Made by a program: the position numbers and the translations under genes. Under the pieces are notes generated by a model, which did not search any database, was not told where the DNA came from, and was given only the letters and a program-made list of their open reading frames with translations. This document shows, in pieces, positions 18,655-27,883 of a stretch of DNA of 64,000 nucleotides (position 1 is its first letter; the number at the start of each line of letters is the position of its first letter). Source of the stretch: Candidatus Bathyarchaeota archaeon (GTDB lineage: Archaea; Thermoproteota; Bathyarchaeia; Bathyarchaeales; Bathycorpusculaceae); contig JACAEI010000040.1 of assembly GCA_013388905.1 (NCBI GenBank), positions 38,371 to 102,370 of the forward strand. The letters run 5' to 3'.

Positions 18655-19062
18655 ATGGTGACATATCCAAAGCTAAAGGTAACATTGCTTACGGGACGCA
18701 CAATCGAGCAAGGCGTGGGAAAAGAGCGGGGTAAAACTTCCCAAGAATACGTAGAAAGCGTTTCAGTCTGCTTCATCGACCCTGAAGATTTAAAGAAACT
18801 TGGAATCAAGGAAAAAACAAACGTGCTTGTTTCAACAAAATATGGTTCAGTTGTTGTTAAGGCGTTAAAATCTTTGAGAGGTCCACATTCTGGAGTAATC
18901 TACATTCCTTATGGTCCATGGGCAAACGTCATTGTGGACCCGGAAACACACAGCATAGGAATGCCCTCTTTAAAGGGAATTTCAGCAGAAATTGAGCCAG
19001 CTCCAGATAAGCCTCTCCTAAGCCTAGAAGAACTGCTTAATGAACAGTTCAGGAAGGATTAG
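18655..19062 (+). CDS. fwdD: Formyl-methanofuran dehydrogenase subunit D (molybdopterin dinucleotide-binding)
   Basis: A 135-residue protein with the beta-barrel of the molybdopterin-dinucleotide binding fold (VTLLTGRTIEQG; GPHSGVIYIPYGPWAN). FwdD closes over the tungsten/molybdenum pterin held by FwdB. An in-frame start at 18535 is possible, but ATG at 18655 matches the usual length of the subunit. It is the first gene of the fwdDBAC-mch operon, with the ATG of fwdB two bases after its stop. Confidence 0.88.
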   Translation: MVTYPKLKVTLLTGRTIEQGVGKERGKTSQEYVESVSVCFIDPEDLKKLGIKEKTNVLVSTKYGSVVVKALKSLRGPHSGVIYIPYGPWANVIVDPETHSIGMPSLKGISAEIEPAPDKPLLSLEELLNEQFRKD

Positions 19063-19063
19063 C

Positions 19064-20524
19064 ATGTTAGTTGTTAAAGCTGTAACATGTCCTGTCTGTG
19101 GAAGTCTATGCGACGATATAGAACTGACGATCCAAAATGGTAGAATAGTTAAAGTTAAAAAAGGCTGCGCCATGTGTGAATCAAAATTTTTAGGCTATAA
19201 TGGCGAACATAGAGTTTTGAAGCCGCTCATAAGGAAAAATGGAAAACTTGTTAAAACAACGGTTAAAGAAGCCGTTAAGAGAGCAGCGGAAATTCTTGCT
19301 GAAGCAAACTACCCAATATTATATGGATGGAGCTCAACAAGCTGCGAAGCCATGCGCGTGGGTCTTGAACTTGCTGAGGAAGTTGGAGGAGTAATTGACA
19401 ACACTTCAGTAATATGTCATGGACCCTCGATTTTGAGCATCCAAGATGTCGGCATTCCCTCGTGCACGCTTGGACAGATTAGGCATAGGGCTGACCTTGT
19501 CATTTATTGGGGAAGCGACCCATGGAGTGCTCACCCAAGGCATATTGAAAGATACACAGCCTTTTCTCAAGGAAGATTTGAGAATAGCGCATGGAGAGGA
19601 TACTTAACTAAACTTAAGGCTTCTCAGGTTAGGAAGAAAATTGAAAGTGCTGTTAGAAGAGTGTTTCTAAAAGAGAAGCCTTCTGTTTCCGTGTATATTA
19701 GGCGTGGGCCTCCTCCCACAATTTTGAGAGAAGGAAGAAAACTTGTAGTTATTGATGTTAGGAGAACAAGGTCTGCTCAAATGGCAGATTATTTCATTCA
19801 AGTTGAGCCTAACAAGGATTATGAACTTTTGCAAGCTTTCAGAGCTCTGATTCGTGACGAAGAACTGGAAGTTAACGAAGTTGCGGGGGTTCCAGTGGAA
19901 TATTTGGAAGAAGTTGCAGACGTGATGATTGGATGCAATTTTGGAATACTGTTTTTTGGGTTGGGACTCACAATGAGTAGTGGCAAACTGCGAAACATAG
20001 ACGCAGCGCTTTCTTTGATTCGAGATTTGAATATGCGAACGAAATTCGCAATAATGCCCATGCGTGGACATTTCAACGTTACTGGCGCAAATACAGTTTT
20101 TACATGGCAAAGTGGCTATCCATACGCAGTGGATTTTTCGCTGGGCTATCCACGTTATAATCCTGGAGAAACATCTGTCGTCGACGTTCTTCTACGCAAA
20201 GAATCTGATGCAGCCTTAATTATTGCTTCAGACCCAGTTGCGAATTTTCCGCGAAAGGCTGTAGAGCATTTGGTTAAAAATCCGCTGATTGTTATTGATC
20301 CTCATATGAATGCAACTGCCCAGATGGCTGATGTTGTCTTTCCTTCTACCTTTGTTGGGATAGAAGCGAGTGGAACAGCTTATCGTATGGATCATGTGCC
20401 GCTTCCTTTGAAGAAGGTTGTTGAACCGCCTCAAGGAGTGCTTACAGATGAAGAAATTCTGCGCAGAATTCTCTCTGAAGTTAAGAAGATGAGAAAGAAA
20501 AAGCAAGGAGAGATAACAGCATAA
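19064..20524 (+). CDS. fwdB: Formyl-methanofuran dehydrogenase subunit B (tungsten/molybdenum catalytic subunit)
   Basis: A 486-residue protein. The N-terminal CPVCGSLCDD...CAMC motif binds a 4Fe-4S cluster, as in the molybdopterin oxidoreductase superfamily. VICHGP near residue 128 supplies the metal-ligand position: a Cys, not selenocysteine. FwdB reduces CO2 to formate, which the FwdA subunit then condenses with methanofuran, the first step of the archaeal methyl branch of the Wood-Ljungdahl pathway. The stop TAA overlaps the ATG of fwdA. Confidence 0.92.
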   Translation: MLVVKAVTCPVCGSLCDDIELTIQNGRIVKVKKGCAMCESKFLGYNGEHRVLKPLIRKNGKLVKTTVKEAVKRAAEILAEANYPILYGWSSTSCEAMRVGLELAEEVGGVIDNTSVICHGPSILSIQDVGIPSCTLGQIRHRADLVIYWGSDPWSAHPRHIERYTAFSQGRFENSAWRGYLTKLKASQVRKKIESAVRRVFLKEKPSVSVYIRRGPPPTILREGRKLVVIDVRRTRSAQMADYFIQVEPNKDYELLQAFRALIRDEELEVNEVAGVPVEYLEEVADVMIGCNFGILFFGLGLTMSSGKLRNIDAALSLIRDLNMRTKFAIMPMRGHFNVTGANTVFTWQSGYPYAVDFSLGYPRYNPGETSVVDVLLRKESDAALIIASDPVANFPRKAVEHLVKNPLIVIDPHMNATAQMADVVFPSTFVGIEASGTAYRMDHVPLPLKKVVEPPQGVLTDEEILRRILSEVKKMRKKKQGEITA

Positions 20525-22215
20525 TGGAGCTTCTAATAAGAAACGGCTTGGTCTTCGACCCAATCAACGGCGTTAAGGGCGAAAAAATGGACATTGCAGT
20601 TAGCAACAGCAAAATAGTTGAAAAGATAAACGAGCGTAAAGCTAGGAAAATTGATGCTTCCGGAATGATTGTTATGCCAGGTGGCGTTGACATTCACACT
20701 CATATTGCAGGTTCAGAAGTGAACACAGGAAGGCTTCTTAGACCAGAAGACCATTTTAAAGATTTTGAACGCAAAACCTCTGCAACAAGGTCTGGTGTGG
20801 GCTATTCGATTCCCTCCACCTTCACAACTGGCTATCGTTATGCGAGGATGGGTTACACTACAATAATGAATCCTTCCATGCCCCCTTTAGAGGCTAAGCA
20901 TACGCATGAGGAATTAAGCGACACGCCAATGGTTGATAAGGCGAGTTACCCGCTTCTTGGCGACTGGTGGTTTGTGCTTGAATATCTAAAAGATGGAAAA
21001 ATCGAAGAATGCGCAAGATACATTGCTTGGATGATGACTTCTACGAAAGGCTACGCCATCAAAATCGTCAACCCAGGCGGATTAGAAGCATGGGGATTCG
21101 GCCACAACGTCAGCAGTTTAGATGACCATGTTCCATGTTTCTGCATCACACCGCGAGAGATAATCCGAGGGCTATGCAAAGTAAATAAGTTGCTAAATTT
21201 GCCTCATACAATTCATGTTCACACGAACAATCTTGGCAAGCCAGGCAATTATCAAACAGCCTTAGAAACCATGCGGTGCGTTGAGGATTTAGCTGATGGA
21301 AACAAACCTGCAATTCACATTACTCACTGTCAGTTCAGCGGTTTCAAAGGTGATGATTGGGCGTCGCTGCAGTCTGGGGCAGAAGAAATCGCCAACTACG
21401 TTAACGCACATTCACATGCAACTTTGGACATGGGTCAAGTCATATTTACAGACACAACAACTATGACGGCAGACGGGCCATTCCAATACACACTTTATGA
21501 GCTTAGCGGAAACAAATGGGTAAACCACGATGTAGAAACTGAAACAAGCGCGGGCATTGTGCCATTCAAATATCGCCGCAAAAGCTACGTCCATGCGGTT
21601 CAATGGTCCATAGGCTTGGAGCTAGCCCTACTAATAAAAGACCCATGGAAAATATTTATGACAACGGATCATCCAAACGGCGGTCCATTCACTTCCTATC
21701 CAAGAATTATTGCTTGGCTTATGAGCAAAAAAGCTAGAGAAGCAACGTTAAAGAGAATTAATCCCAAAGCGAGGAGCCGAAGTCTTCTTCCTTCCATAGA
21801 CCGTGAATTAAGCTTTTACGAAATTGCAATCGTTACGCGTGCTGGACAAGCAAAAGCCTTGGGACTTGCTAACAAGGGGCATCTTGGCGTTGGGGCAGAT
21901 GCAGACATAGCCATATATAACGTGAATCCAGAGAAAACTGACCCTTCTAGGAAATATAAGCGTGTAAGAAGAGCATTCAAGCGAGCTGCTTACACGGTTA
22001 AAGGCGGCAAAATAGTTGTTAAAGATGGCGAAATACTGAGGCATGTGGAAGGCGCCACCATTTGGCTGGATGTGCAATCGTCTCAGCCTGTGCGAATAAC
22101 TGATGATATGAAGAGAAGATTTAGAGAATACTGGACCGTTGAATACGAGAACTATCCAGTGGCAGATGATTATCTCAAAATTTCAAACCCTATACCCATA
22201 AAGGCTAGTGTCTAG
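20524..22215 (+). CDS. fwdA: Formyl-methanofuran dehydrogenase subunit A (amidohydrolase)
   Basis: A 563-residue amidohydrolase-superfamily protein. GGVDIHTHIAG supplies the HxH metal ligands, and later histidines (HVHTNN, HITHCQFSG) complete the binuclear zinc site. FwdA condenses formate made by FwdB with methanofuran through an internal channel. It overlaps fwdB by one base, and fwdC begins two bases after its stop, so the subunits are co-translated. Confidence 0.95.
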   Translation: MELLIRNGLVFDPINGVKGEKMDIAVSNSKIVEKINERKARKIDASGMIVMPGGVDIHTHIAGSEVNTGRLLRPEDHFKDFERKTSATRSGVGYSIPSTFTTGYRYARMGYTTIMNPSMPPLEAKHTHEELSDTPMVDKASYPLLGDWWFVLEYLKDGKIEECARYIAWMMTSTKGYAIKIVNPGGLEAWGFGHNVSSLDDHVPCFCITPREIIRGLCKVNKLLNLPHTIHVHTNNLGKPGNYQTALETMRCVEDLADGNKPAIHITHCQFSGFKGDDWASLQSGAEEIANYVNAHSHATLDMGQVIFTDTTTMTADGPFQYTLYELSGNKWVNHDVETETSAGIVPFKYRRKSYVHAVQWSIGLELALLIKDPWKIFMTTDHPNGGPFTSYPRIIAWLMSKKAREATLKRINPKARSRSLLPSIDRELSFYEIAIVTRAGQAKALGLANKGHLGVGADADIAIYNVNPEKTDPSRKYKRVRRAFKRAAYTVKGGKIVVKDGEILRHVEGATIWLDVQSSQPVRITDDMKRRFREYWTVEYENYPVADDYLKISNPIPIKASV

Positions 22216-22216
22216 A

Positions 22217-23044
22217 ATGATTAAACTCTCTCCAATAAAGGAATTTAAATTTCCAATAATTGCCGAATGTCTAAACCCAGACATTTTCGCTAGCAAAACA
22301 CTTGAAGAAATAGCAAAGTTAGAAATTTGGGAAGGAAACAAACCCAAACAACTCAGCGAGCTTTTCAAGGTTGAGGAAAACAAGACAGAAAATCAGCCAG
22401 AACAAGAAGAAGCAATAACTATTCAAGGCAACTTAAGCAAAATTCGAAGAATAGGCGCTGGCATGAAAAACGGATAAATAGTTATTCACGGCGATACTGG
22501 CATGCACCTTGGCGAGGAAATGAAGGGTGGAAAAATAACAGTGCACGGAAACGTAGATAGCTGGGCTGGTGCAATGATGAAAAATGGAACAATCGAAATT
22601 CTTGGAAACGCTGGCAACTATTTAGGTGCTCCATACCGCGGATGTAGCGAAGGTATACATGGAGGAAAGATAGTCGTTCATGGAAATGTTGGCACAGAAG
22701 CAGGCGCCCACATGCATGGAGGCATAATAAAAATTTATGGTTCTGCAGCCCAGTTTGTTGGTTTTCGTATGTGTGATGGAACAATATACGTTCAAAAAGA
22801 CGCTGAACCGAGAGTAGGCGCTTGCATGACTGGAGGCAAAATCGTTATAGGCGGTTTCTTGGAGTCTGTTTTGCCCTCTTTCACGATAGATGGCATTAGA
22901 GGAAAAGTCAAAATTGAAGAGAATGAAGTGGCTGAAGGACCTTTCTATCTTTTTGTTGGCGACCGTGTGGAGAATGGCGAGGGCAAACTTTATGTTTCTA
23001 AAATGAAGAATCCTCATCTAAGCCATTACGAAAAATACTTGTAA
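22217..23044 (+). CDS. fwdC: Formyl-methanofuran dehydrogenase subunit C, frame interrupted by TAA
   Basis: FwdC is a beta-helix subunit built from repeats of the form MxxGxIxVxGxxxxxxG. The reading frame from ATG 22217 runs to TAA at 22475-22477 inside such a repeat (AGMKNG, stop, IVIHGDTG) and continues in the same frame for 188 further residues to 23044. Total length, about 275, equals an intact FwdC. The stop falls where neighbouring repeats have K or T, so a single base change (for example AAA to TAA) explains it. An internal ATG at 22502 could start the second half. It may be a sequencing error, a recent nonsense mutation or readthrough. fwdB itself ends with TAA, so the codon is not reassigned. 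Confidence 0.85.
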
Positions 23045-23058
23045 AGAAGGAGCGTTTC

Positions 23059-24024
23059 ATGAAACAAGCCTTAAGCGTTAATCGCCTAGCATGGAAGCTT
23101 TTAGAGAAATTATGCGAAAATCCAGAGTATTATGGGATTAAAATTGAAAAGACAAGTTCTGGCACGACCATTGTAGATGCTGGAATAACCGCCAAGGGAG
23201 GGTTCCAAGCAGGAAAACTTGTGACCGAAATTTGTATGGGTGCTTGCGGAAAAGCCAGAATAGTTTGTAGGCGATATGGCAAGCTTGAGCTTCCTTCCAT
23301 ATTCGTTTATTCTGACCATCCAATTATTGCTACTTTGGGTTCACAGTATGCGGGATGGCAAATAAAAGAAGACAACTATTTTGCGATAGGTTCGGGACCA
23401 GCAAGAGCCTTAGCCCTAAAACCCCGAGACATTTACGAAAAAATCGGGTATCGAGATGATTTCGATAAGGCAGTTGTGGTTCTGGAAACCGATAAGCATC
23501 CACCAGAAAAACTGTTAGAACGCCTCTTGAAAGATTGCAATGTGCAGCATGAAGATTTAGCAGTGATTTTGACTCCAACAGCCAGTATAGCCGGCGCAAC
23601 ACAAGTTTCTGGGCGAATTGTTGAAACTGGGATTCACAAGCTTGGAAAAATCGGTTTAGACCCGAATGTAATTGTTTATGCGTGGGGAATCGCTCCAATA
23701 GCGCCTATTCATCCAAAGTTTGTGAAAGCAATGGCGAGAACTAATGATGCGATTCTTTATGGCGGTATAGCCTATTACACAGTTGAGTATGAAAACGAGG
23801 AAGAGCTGAAATCGATTATAGCAAAAGCTCCGTCTAACGCTTCTAAAAGCTATGGAAAACCTTTCATAGAAATCTTTAAAGAAGCCAACTACGACTTCTA
23901 TAAAATTGACCCGAGTCTATTTGCTCCAGCTGTAATCACCCTAAACAATATGAAAACGGGCAACACGTTCCAAAACGGCGAAATAAATGTTGATGCATTG
24001 AAAAAATCCTTTGGCTTTATTTGA
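23059..24024 (+). CDS. mch: Methenyltetrahydromethanopterin cyclohydrolase
   Basis: A 321-residue protein beginning MKQALSVNRLAWKLLEKL, the conserved Mch N-terminus. The middle part has GSGPARALA and the Gly-rich segment around TPTASIAGATQVSGR. It converts formyl-H4MPT to methenyl-H4MPT, two steps after the Fwd complex. AAGGAG precedes the ATG. It overlaps the convergent ECF-like gene by 8 bases. Ftr and Mtd are not visible in this window. Confidence 0.95.
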   Translation: MKQALSVNRLAWKLLEKLCENPEYYGIKIEKTSSGTTIVDAGITAKGGFQAGKLVTEICMGACGKARIVCRRYGKLELPSIFVYSDHPIIATLGSQYAGWQIKEDNYFAIGSGPARALALKPRDIYEKIGYRDDFDKAVVVLETDKHPPEKLLERLLKDCNVQHEDLAVILTPTASIAGATQVSGRIVETGIHKLGKIGLDPNVIVYAWGIAPIAPIHPKFVKAMARTNDAILYGGIAYYTVEYENEEELKSIIAKAPSNASKSYGKPFIEIFKEANYDFYKIDPSLFAPAVITLNNMKTGNTFQNGEINVDALKKSFGFI

Positions 24025-24583
24025 GGAATTTAAAACCAATCTTCACCGTTTTTGCCAACGAGTAGCCTATTGGAATAGTGTACAACGCCAGCGTAATGTT
24101 AAAAATTGTTACCAATGGAACATAACCAATTATTACAGCCTCTTGTAAGCCGTAACCTACAGGAGGAGGAAAGCGAAGGAGAACATAGTTCAAGATAGCC
24201 ATAACAATAGTTCTAAACACAGTACCAAATGTCGTGAACAAAGAAGCAATGACAGCTTCGTTTTCAAAAGAACGTCTCTCAATTGCAATTTTCACTAAGC
24301 CTATACCTAAAAGCATGCTTAAAATGGCTGCCAAATTATACAATGGGCCAGTCGGAAGGCCCCCCGGAAACAAGACAAGCAATGCTACAGTGTTAATCAA
24401 GGCTATCAAAATTCCTACTCCAGTTCCGAAAAGTAGGAACGCTGTCACTATGGGTATTTCCCATATCTGATAATAAAGAAAAGGTGCGTATGGAGCTGGA
24501 AACTTGATAGGAGACAGATTGAGTGCAATAGTAAGCGCAGCAAATATGATTACAGCTGCAATGGCTTTGGTGTTCACTTTCAC
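24017..24583 (-). CDS. ECF-type transporter S component-like membrane protein
   Basis: A 188-residue protein with five to six membrane helices. The N-terminus AALTIALNLSPIKFPAP and FLYYQIWEIPIVTAFLLFG resemble S components for vitamin uptake. The substrate is not predictable. It ends inside the last codons of mch. The region 24584-24715 separates it from the divergent coiled-coil gene. Confidence 0.65.
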   Translation of the reverse strand: MKVNTKAIAAVIIFAALTIALNLSPIKFPAPYAPFLYYQIWEIPIVTAFLLFGTGVGILIALINTVALLVLFPGGLPTGPLYNLAAILSMLLGIGLVKIAIERRSFENEAVIASLFTTFGTVFRTIVMAILNYVLLRFPPPVGYGLQEAVIIGYVPLVTIFNITLALYTIPIGYSLAKTVKIGFKFLK

Positions 24584-24715
24584 CCCCCCTGATTATGGTA
24601 GCTGTTGTATTTGTCATAATTATTTAAGAGTAGCTACTTAAAAAAGAGTATAGTGCTCGTGAAAAAGTTGAGAAATAAATATGTCTTCTGCTTATCTTCC
24701 TATTGGGAAATTTGA

Positions 24716-25963
24716 TTGTCTGAAACCTTGAAACTCTCCTCAAAAGAAGTTAAAAGCCGGCTTGAAAAAGAAACAAGCACAATTTTCATTCCAGTTCATT
24801 CCCGAGCTCAAAAATTAGTTGATGAAATGCGCCGAGCACTGGAGAATCTCATCGATGCGAGTAAAATGCTTCTGGAAAATAGCCAAAAAGAAATTGAAAA
24901 AAGGAACATGAAGACTTATGGAAGAGCCAGAGCCTTAAACAAGCTTGCACGCATGTTTCTTGACCGAATGCGCCAGATTAAAGTTCCAGACAATGTCACA
25001 TATGATAGTTTTAACAGTTTTGTCCAAGAAACCCAAAGAGCTCTTATGGTTACTGAAGTTGATGTCAGAAATTGGTTTTCAAGAATCTCTCCATTCTTCA
25101 TCATTGACAGACGAAGGTTCCTAACAGTTTTCGAAAAATCAAAAGAATTGCTGAAAGATATGACTAGCTTCTTAACAAAAGAGTATGTTAAAACTAAAAC
25201 TTTGGAAGAAACTTTTCAGCTTATAGATAGACTTAGAAGCCTTAAAGAACAACAAACAACGCTTAAAGAGCAGAAATTGAAGGCTGAAAATGAAAAGGCT
25301 CGTGTTGAAAAGGAAATAGCTGAAACACAGCAAAAAATGGCTGAACTGAAAAACAAAGGAGCTGTCAGCCAACTCAACCAGACAAACATGGAAATTGACG
25401 CCTTAAGCAAGGAAGTAAAACATGCCTTACAGCATCTATGGAAGCCCTTCATAAAACTTCAAGCATTAAGCCTTCATGGTGGGGGTAGCGGCTTAACACA
25501 AGAAGAGGTTAAGAAACTCGGGCAATACTTGGAAAATCCTTTCGAAGCCTTAGCATCGGAAGAGCCCAGCTATTCGCTTTTAAGACAGATTTTGCAAAAA
25601 GCATCTCGTCTAATGGCAGATAAAAAGCTAAAACTGAAGCCGGATAAGATGCGAAAAGCAGAACAAGTCATAAACCAAATACTGAACGAAAATTCTTTAA
25701 CAAATCTTCAGCAAAAATGTGTTGAAGCAATAACACGAGAAAGGCAACTTTCTACTTCAGCGGAAGTGACAGAAACAAAAAGCGACTTATCAAGACTTCA
25801 AGAGTTCACCAAAAAACTGGAAATAAGAAAAACTAGTATCGAGTCAGAAGAAAACACAATTAAACAAGCCTATGACGACACATCAGCAAAAATACAAACT
25901 CATAAGAGCCAAATAGAGAAGAACATTCTAAGTTTCATGAATAGAAAAGTCCTCATTGAATAA
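24716..25963 (+). CDS. Coiled-coil protein of unknown function
   Basis: A 415-residue, highly charged protein made mostly of predicted coiled coil (strongest about residues 155-235 and 335-405), with a globular N-terminal third. No catalytic motif or membrane segment is visible. It starts at TTG 24716. The phosphatase gene follows 17 bases after its stop, suggesting an operon and perhaps a structural partner or substrate of the phosphatase. No family was recognised. Confidence 0.7.
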   Translation: MSETLKLSSKEVKSRLEKETSTIFIPVHSRAQKLVDEMRRALENLIDASKMLLENSQKEIEKRNMKTYGRARALNKLARMFLDRMRQIKVPDNVTYDSFNSFVQETQRALMVTEVDVRNWFSRISPFFIIDRRRFLTVFEKSKELLKDMTSFLTKEYVKTKTLEETFQLIDRLRSLKEQQTTLKEQKLKAENEKARVEKEIAETQQKMAELKNKGAVSQLNQTNMEIDALSKEVKHALQHLWKPFIKLQALSLHGGGSGLTQEEVKKLGQYLENPFEALASEEPSYSLLRQILQKASRLMADKKLKLKPDKMRKAEQVINQILNENSLTNLQQKCVEAITRERQLSTSAEVTETKSDLSRLQEFTKKLEIRKTSIESEENTIKQAYDDTSAKIQTHKSQIEKNILSFMNRKVLIE

Positions 25964-25979
25964 TTCGAAGGTGTGACTC

Positions 25980-26909
25980 TTGCAAATAGACTTTTCACAA
26001 CTTATCCAAGAAGCCCTGCAAGTTCAATATGATAGGTTTATTAGAATTGTTGAAGACGCCAAGCATTTGATTTGTAGAGAGAATGGAAAAACTGGAAATC
26101 TTGACATTGCTGGAAGACTTGTAACGCTTAAGTCGGAAGGCGAGGCTCTAATAATTGGCGATTTACACGGCGACCTCGAAAGCCTGATAGATATAATGCA
26201 AGGAAGCTACTTTATAAAGAAAATGAATCTAAAAAAGAACAATATCCTAATTTTTCTGGGAGACTACGGCGACAGGGGCGAGTACTCCAAAGAAATCTAC
26301 TACATAGTTTTAAAACTGAAACTAATATTTCCAGAGCAGGTTATTCTGATGCGGGGAAACCACGAAGGACCAGAAGACCTGCCAGCTTCTCCACATGACT
26401 TACCCCTAGAGTTTCAAATGAAATTTGGCGAAAAATGGCAAGAAGCATACTCAACAATCCGCAACTTATTTGACTGCCTCTACAATGCTGTGCTGGTTGA
26501 AGAACGCTACTTGATGATTCACGGAGGCTTACCACATCAAGCCAAAACCCTTAAAGATTTAGCCCAAGCGCATCATCTGCATCCCAAAGAAAGTTTTCTG
26601 GAGGAAATGCTTTGGAGTGATCCAGACGAAATGGTTAATGAAACATGTTTTTCACCAAGAGGCGCAGGCAAACTTTTTGGCAAGAAAATAACAAACGAAA
26701 TCTTAGAAAGGTTTAATGTTAAAATCTTGTTAAGGGGACATGAACCATGCGTAGAAGGCTTCAAAATCAACCATAACGGCAAAATCTTGACTCTGTTTTC
26801 ACGGAAAGGTTCCCCTTACTTTAACGCCTATGGCGCATACTTATACTTAGACCTTTCAAAGAAATTTGAGAAGGCGGAAGAATTAATCCCACATATATAC
26901 AAGTTTTAG
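25980..26909 (+). CDS. PPP-family serine/threonine protein phosphatase
   Basis: A 309-residue metallophosphatase containing the complete PPP signature: GDLHGD (GDxHG), LGDYGDRGE (GDxxDRG), RGNHEG (GNHE), then IHGGLP and RGHEP, which provide further metal-ligand histidines. It should dephosphorylate Ser/Thr residues using two metal ions. PPP enzymes are common in archaea but usually lack a known target. Start is TTG at 25980 with AAGGTG at 25967. It likely shares a transcript with the coiled-coil gene before it. Confidence 0.92.
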   Translation: MQIDFSQLIQEALQVQYDRFIRIVEDAKHLICRENGKTGNLDIAGRLVTLKSEGEALIIGDLHGDLESLIDIMQGSYFIKKMNLKKNNILIFLGDYGDRGEYSKEIYYIVLKLKLIFPEQVILMRGNHEGPEDLPASPHDLPLEFQMKFGEKWQEAYSTIRNLFDCLYNAVLVEERYLMIHGGLPHQAKTLKDLAQAHHLHPKESFLEEMLWSDPDEMVNETCFSPRGAGKLFGKKITNEILERFNVKILLRGHEPCVEGFKINHNGKILTLFSRKGSPYFNAYGAYLYLDLSKKFEKAEELIPHIYKF

Positions 26910-26987
26910 ATTAGACTTTTGCACGGAAGCTTTAAGAATATAATCTTTCTGCATGTTTCACAGTATCGGCACAAAGAAGGTTCACTT

Positions 26988-27866
26988 TTGAAGATTGGAA
27001 TTGTAACACGAAATAGAGACTCATGGAGTTCCACTCAGCTGCGAGAAGCATTAGCAAAGCGCAATATTCCGCACTTATGCTTTAGCTTTCCCCAGTTGAT
27101 TGCTCGTGTAGGATACAAACCATACTTAGACGTTAGAGACATAAGTATTCTAAACGAATTGGATGCCCTGGTAATCCGTCCAATTGGTCGTGGCTCGCTT
27201 GAAGAAATCGTCTTCAGAATGGACATGCTCTATAGGCTTCAACGTTTAGGCTTATGCGTCATAAATCCGCCCGAAGCCATTGAACATTGCGTGGATAAAT
27301 ATGACCTTTTAGCTATTCTAGAGGAAAATAACATACCTGTTCCACGAACTGCTGTAACTGAAAATGTTAATGATGCTTTAAAGGCTTTCAAGGAATTAGG
27401 CGAAGATGTTGTTGTCAAGCCCATCTTCGGCTCCAGAGGAATCGGCTCAACACGAGTCAAAGATACAGAAGTTGCCTCCACAGTTTTCAGGGCTATAACA
27501 TTTTATCACGGTGTAATCTATCTCCAAGAATTCGTGTCTCATGGTTTTTCTGACATCCGCGCCTTCATTATCAGCGACCGTGTCGTTGCAGCTATGCGAC
27601 GCGTTTCAAACAGTTGGAAGACCAATTACAGCCAAGGCGCTCGTCCTGAAGAACTAAAGCTCGATGAGAATTTGGAGGATATTGCCGTTAAATCTGCGAA
27701 GCTTATAGAATGCAAAATTGCCGGTGTAGACATCTTAGAAAGTCCTAGAGGACCATTGGTTGTTGAGGTAAATAGTCAACCGGGTTGGAGAGGTTTACAA
27801 TCCGTTGCAAGCGTTAATATTGCCGACGAAATTGTTGACTTTGTTCTATCAGAAGTAAAGAAATAG
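26988..27866 (+). CDS. RimK-type ATP-grasp ligase, MptN-like
   Basis: A 292-residue ATP-grasp protein. GVDILESPRGPLVVEVNSQPG carries the metal-binding E and N residues, and VVVKPIFGSRGIGS is the ATP-binding loop. The pattern RPIGRGSLEEIVFRMDMLYR resembles tetrahydromethanopterin:glutamate ligase (MptN), which adds glutamate to H4MPT; this would fit a window with H4MPT enzymes. Other RimK relatives (CofF, LysX) cannot be excluded. Start TTG at 26988 has GAAGG just upstream; an in-frame ATG at 26919 would add a poorly conserved leader. fdhD follows 17 bases later. Confidence 0.8.
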   Translation: MKIGIVTRNRDSWSSTQLREALAKRNIPHLCFSFPQLIARVGYKPYLDVRDISILNELDALVIRPIGRGSLEEIVFRMDMLYRLQRLGLCVINPPEAIEHCVDKYDLLAILEENNIPVPRTAVTENVNDALKAFKELGEDVVVKPIFGSRGIGSTRVKDTEVASTVFRAITFYHGVIYLQEFVSHGFSDIRAFIISDRVVAAMRRVSNSWKTNYSQGARPEELKLDENLEDIAVKSAKLIECKIAGVDILESPRGPLVVEVNSQPGWRGLQSVASVNIADEIVDFVLSEVKK

Positions 27867-27883
27867 AAAAAGGGGAAATTAAC

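Noticed and set aside
22475..22477. Pyrrolysine or selenocysteine recoding of the fwdC stop
   Set aside because: The codon is TAA, not TAG or TGA, and no recoding stem was evident downstream; fwdB also ends in TAA.
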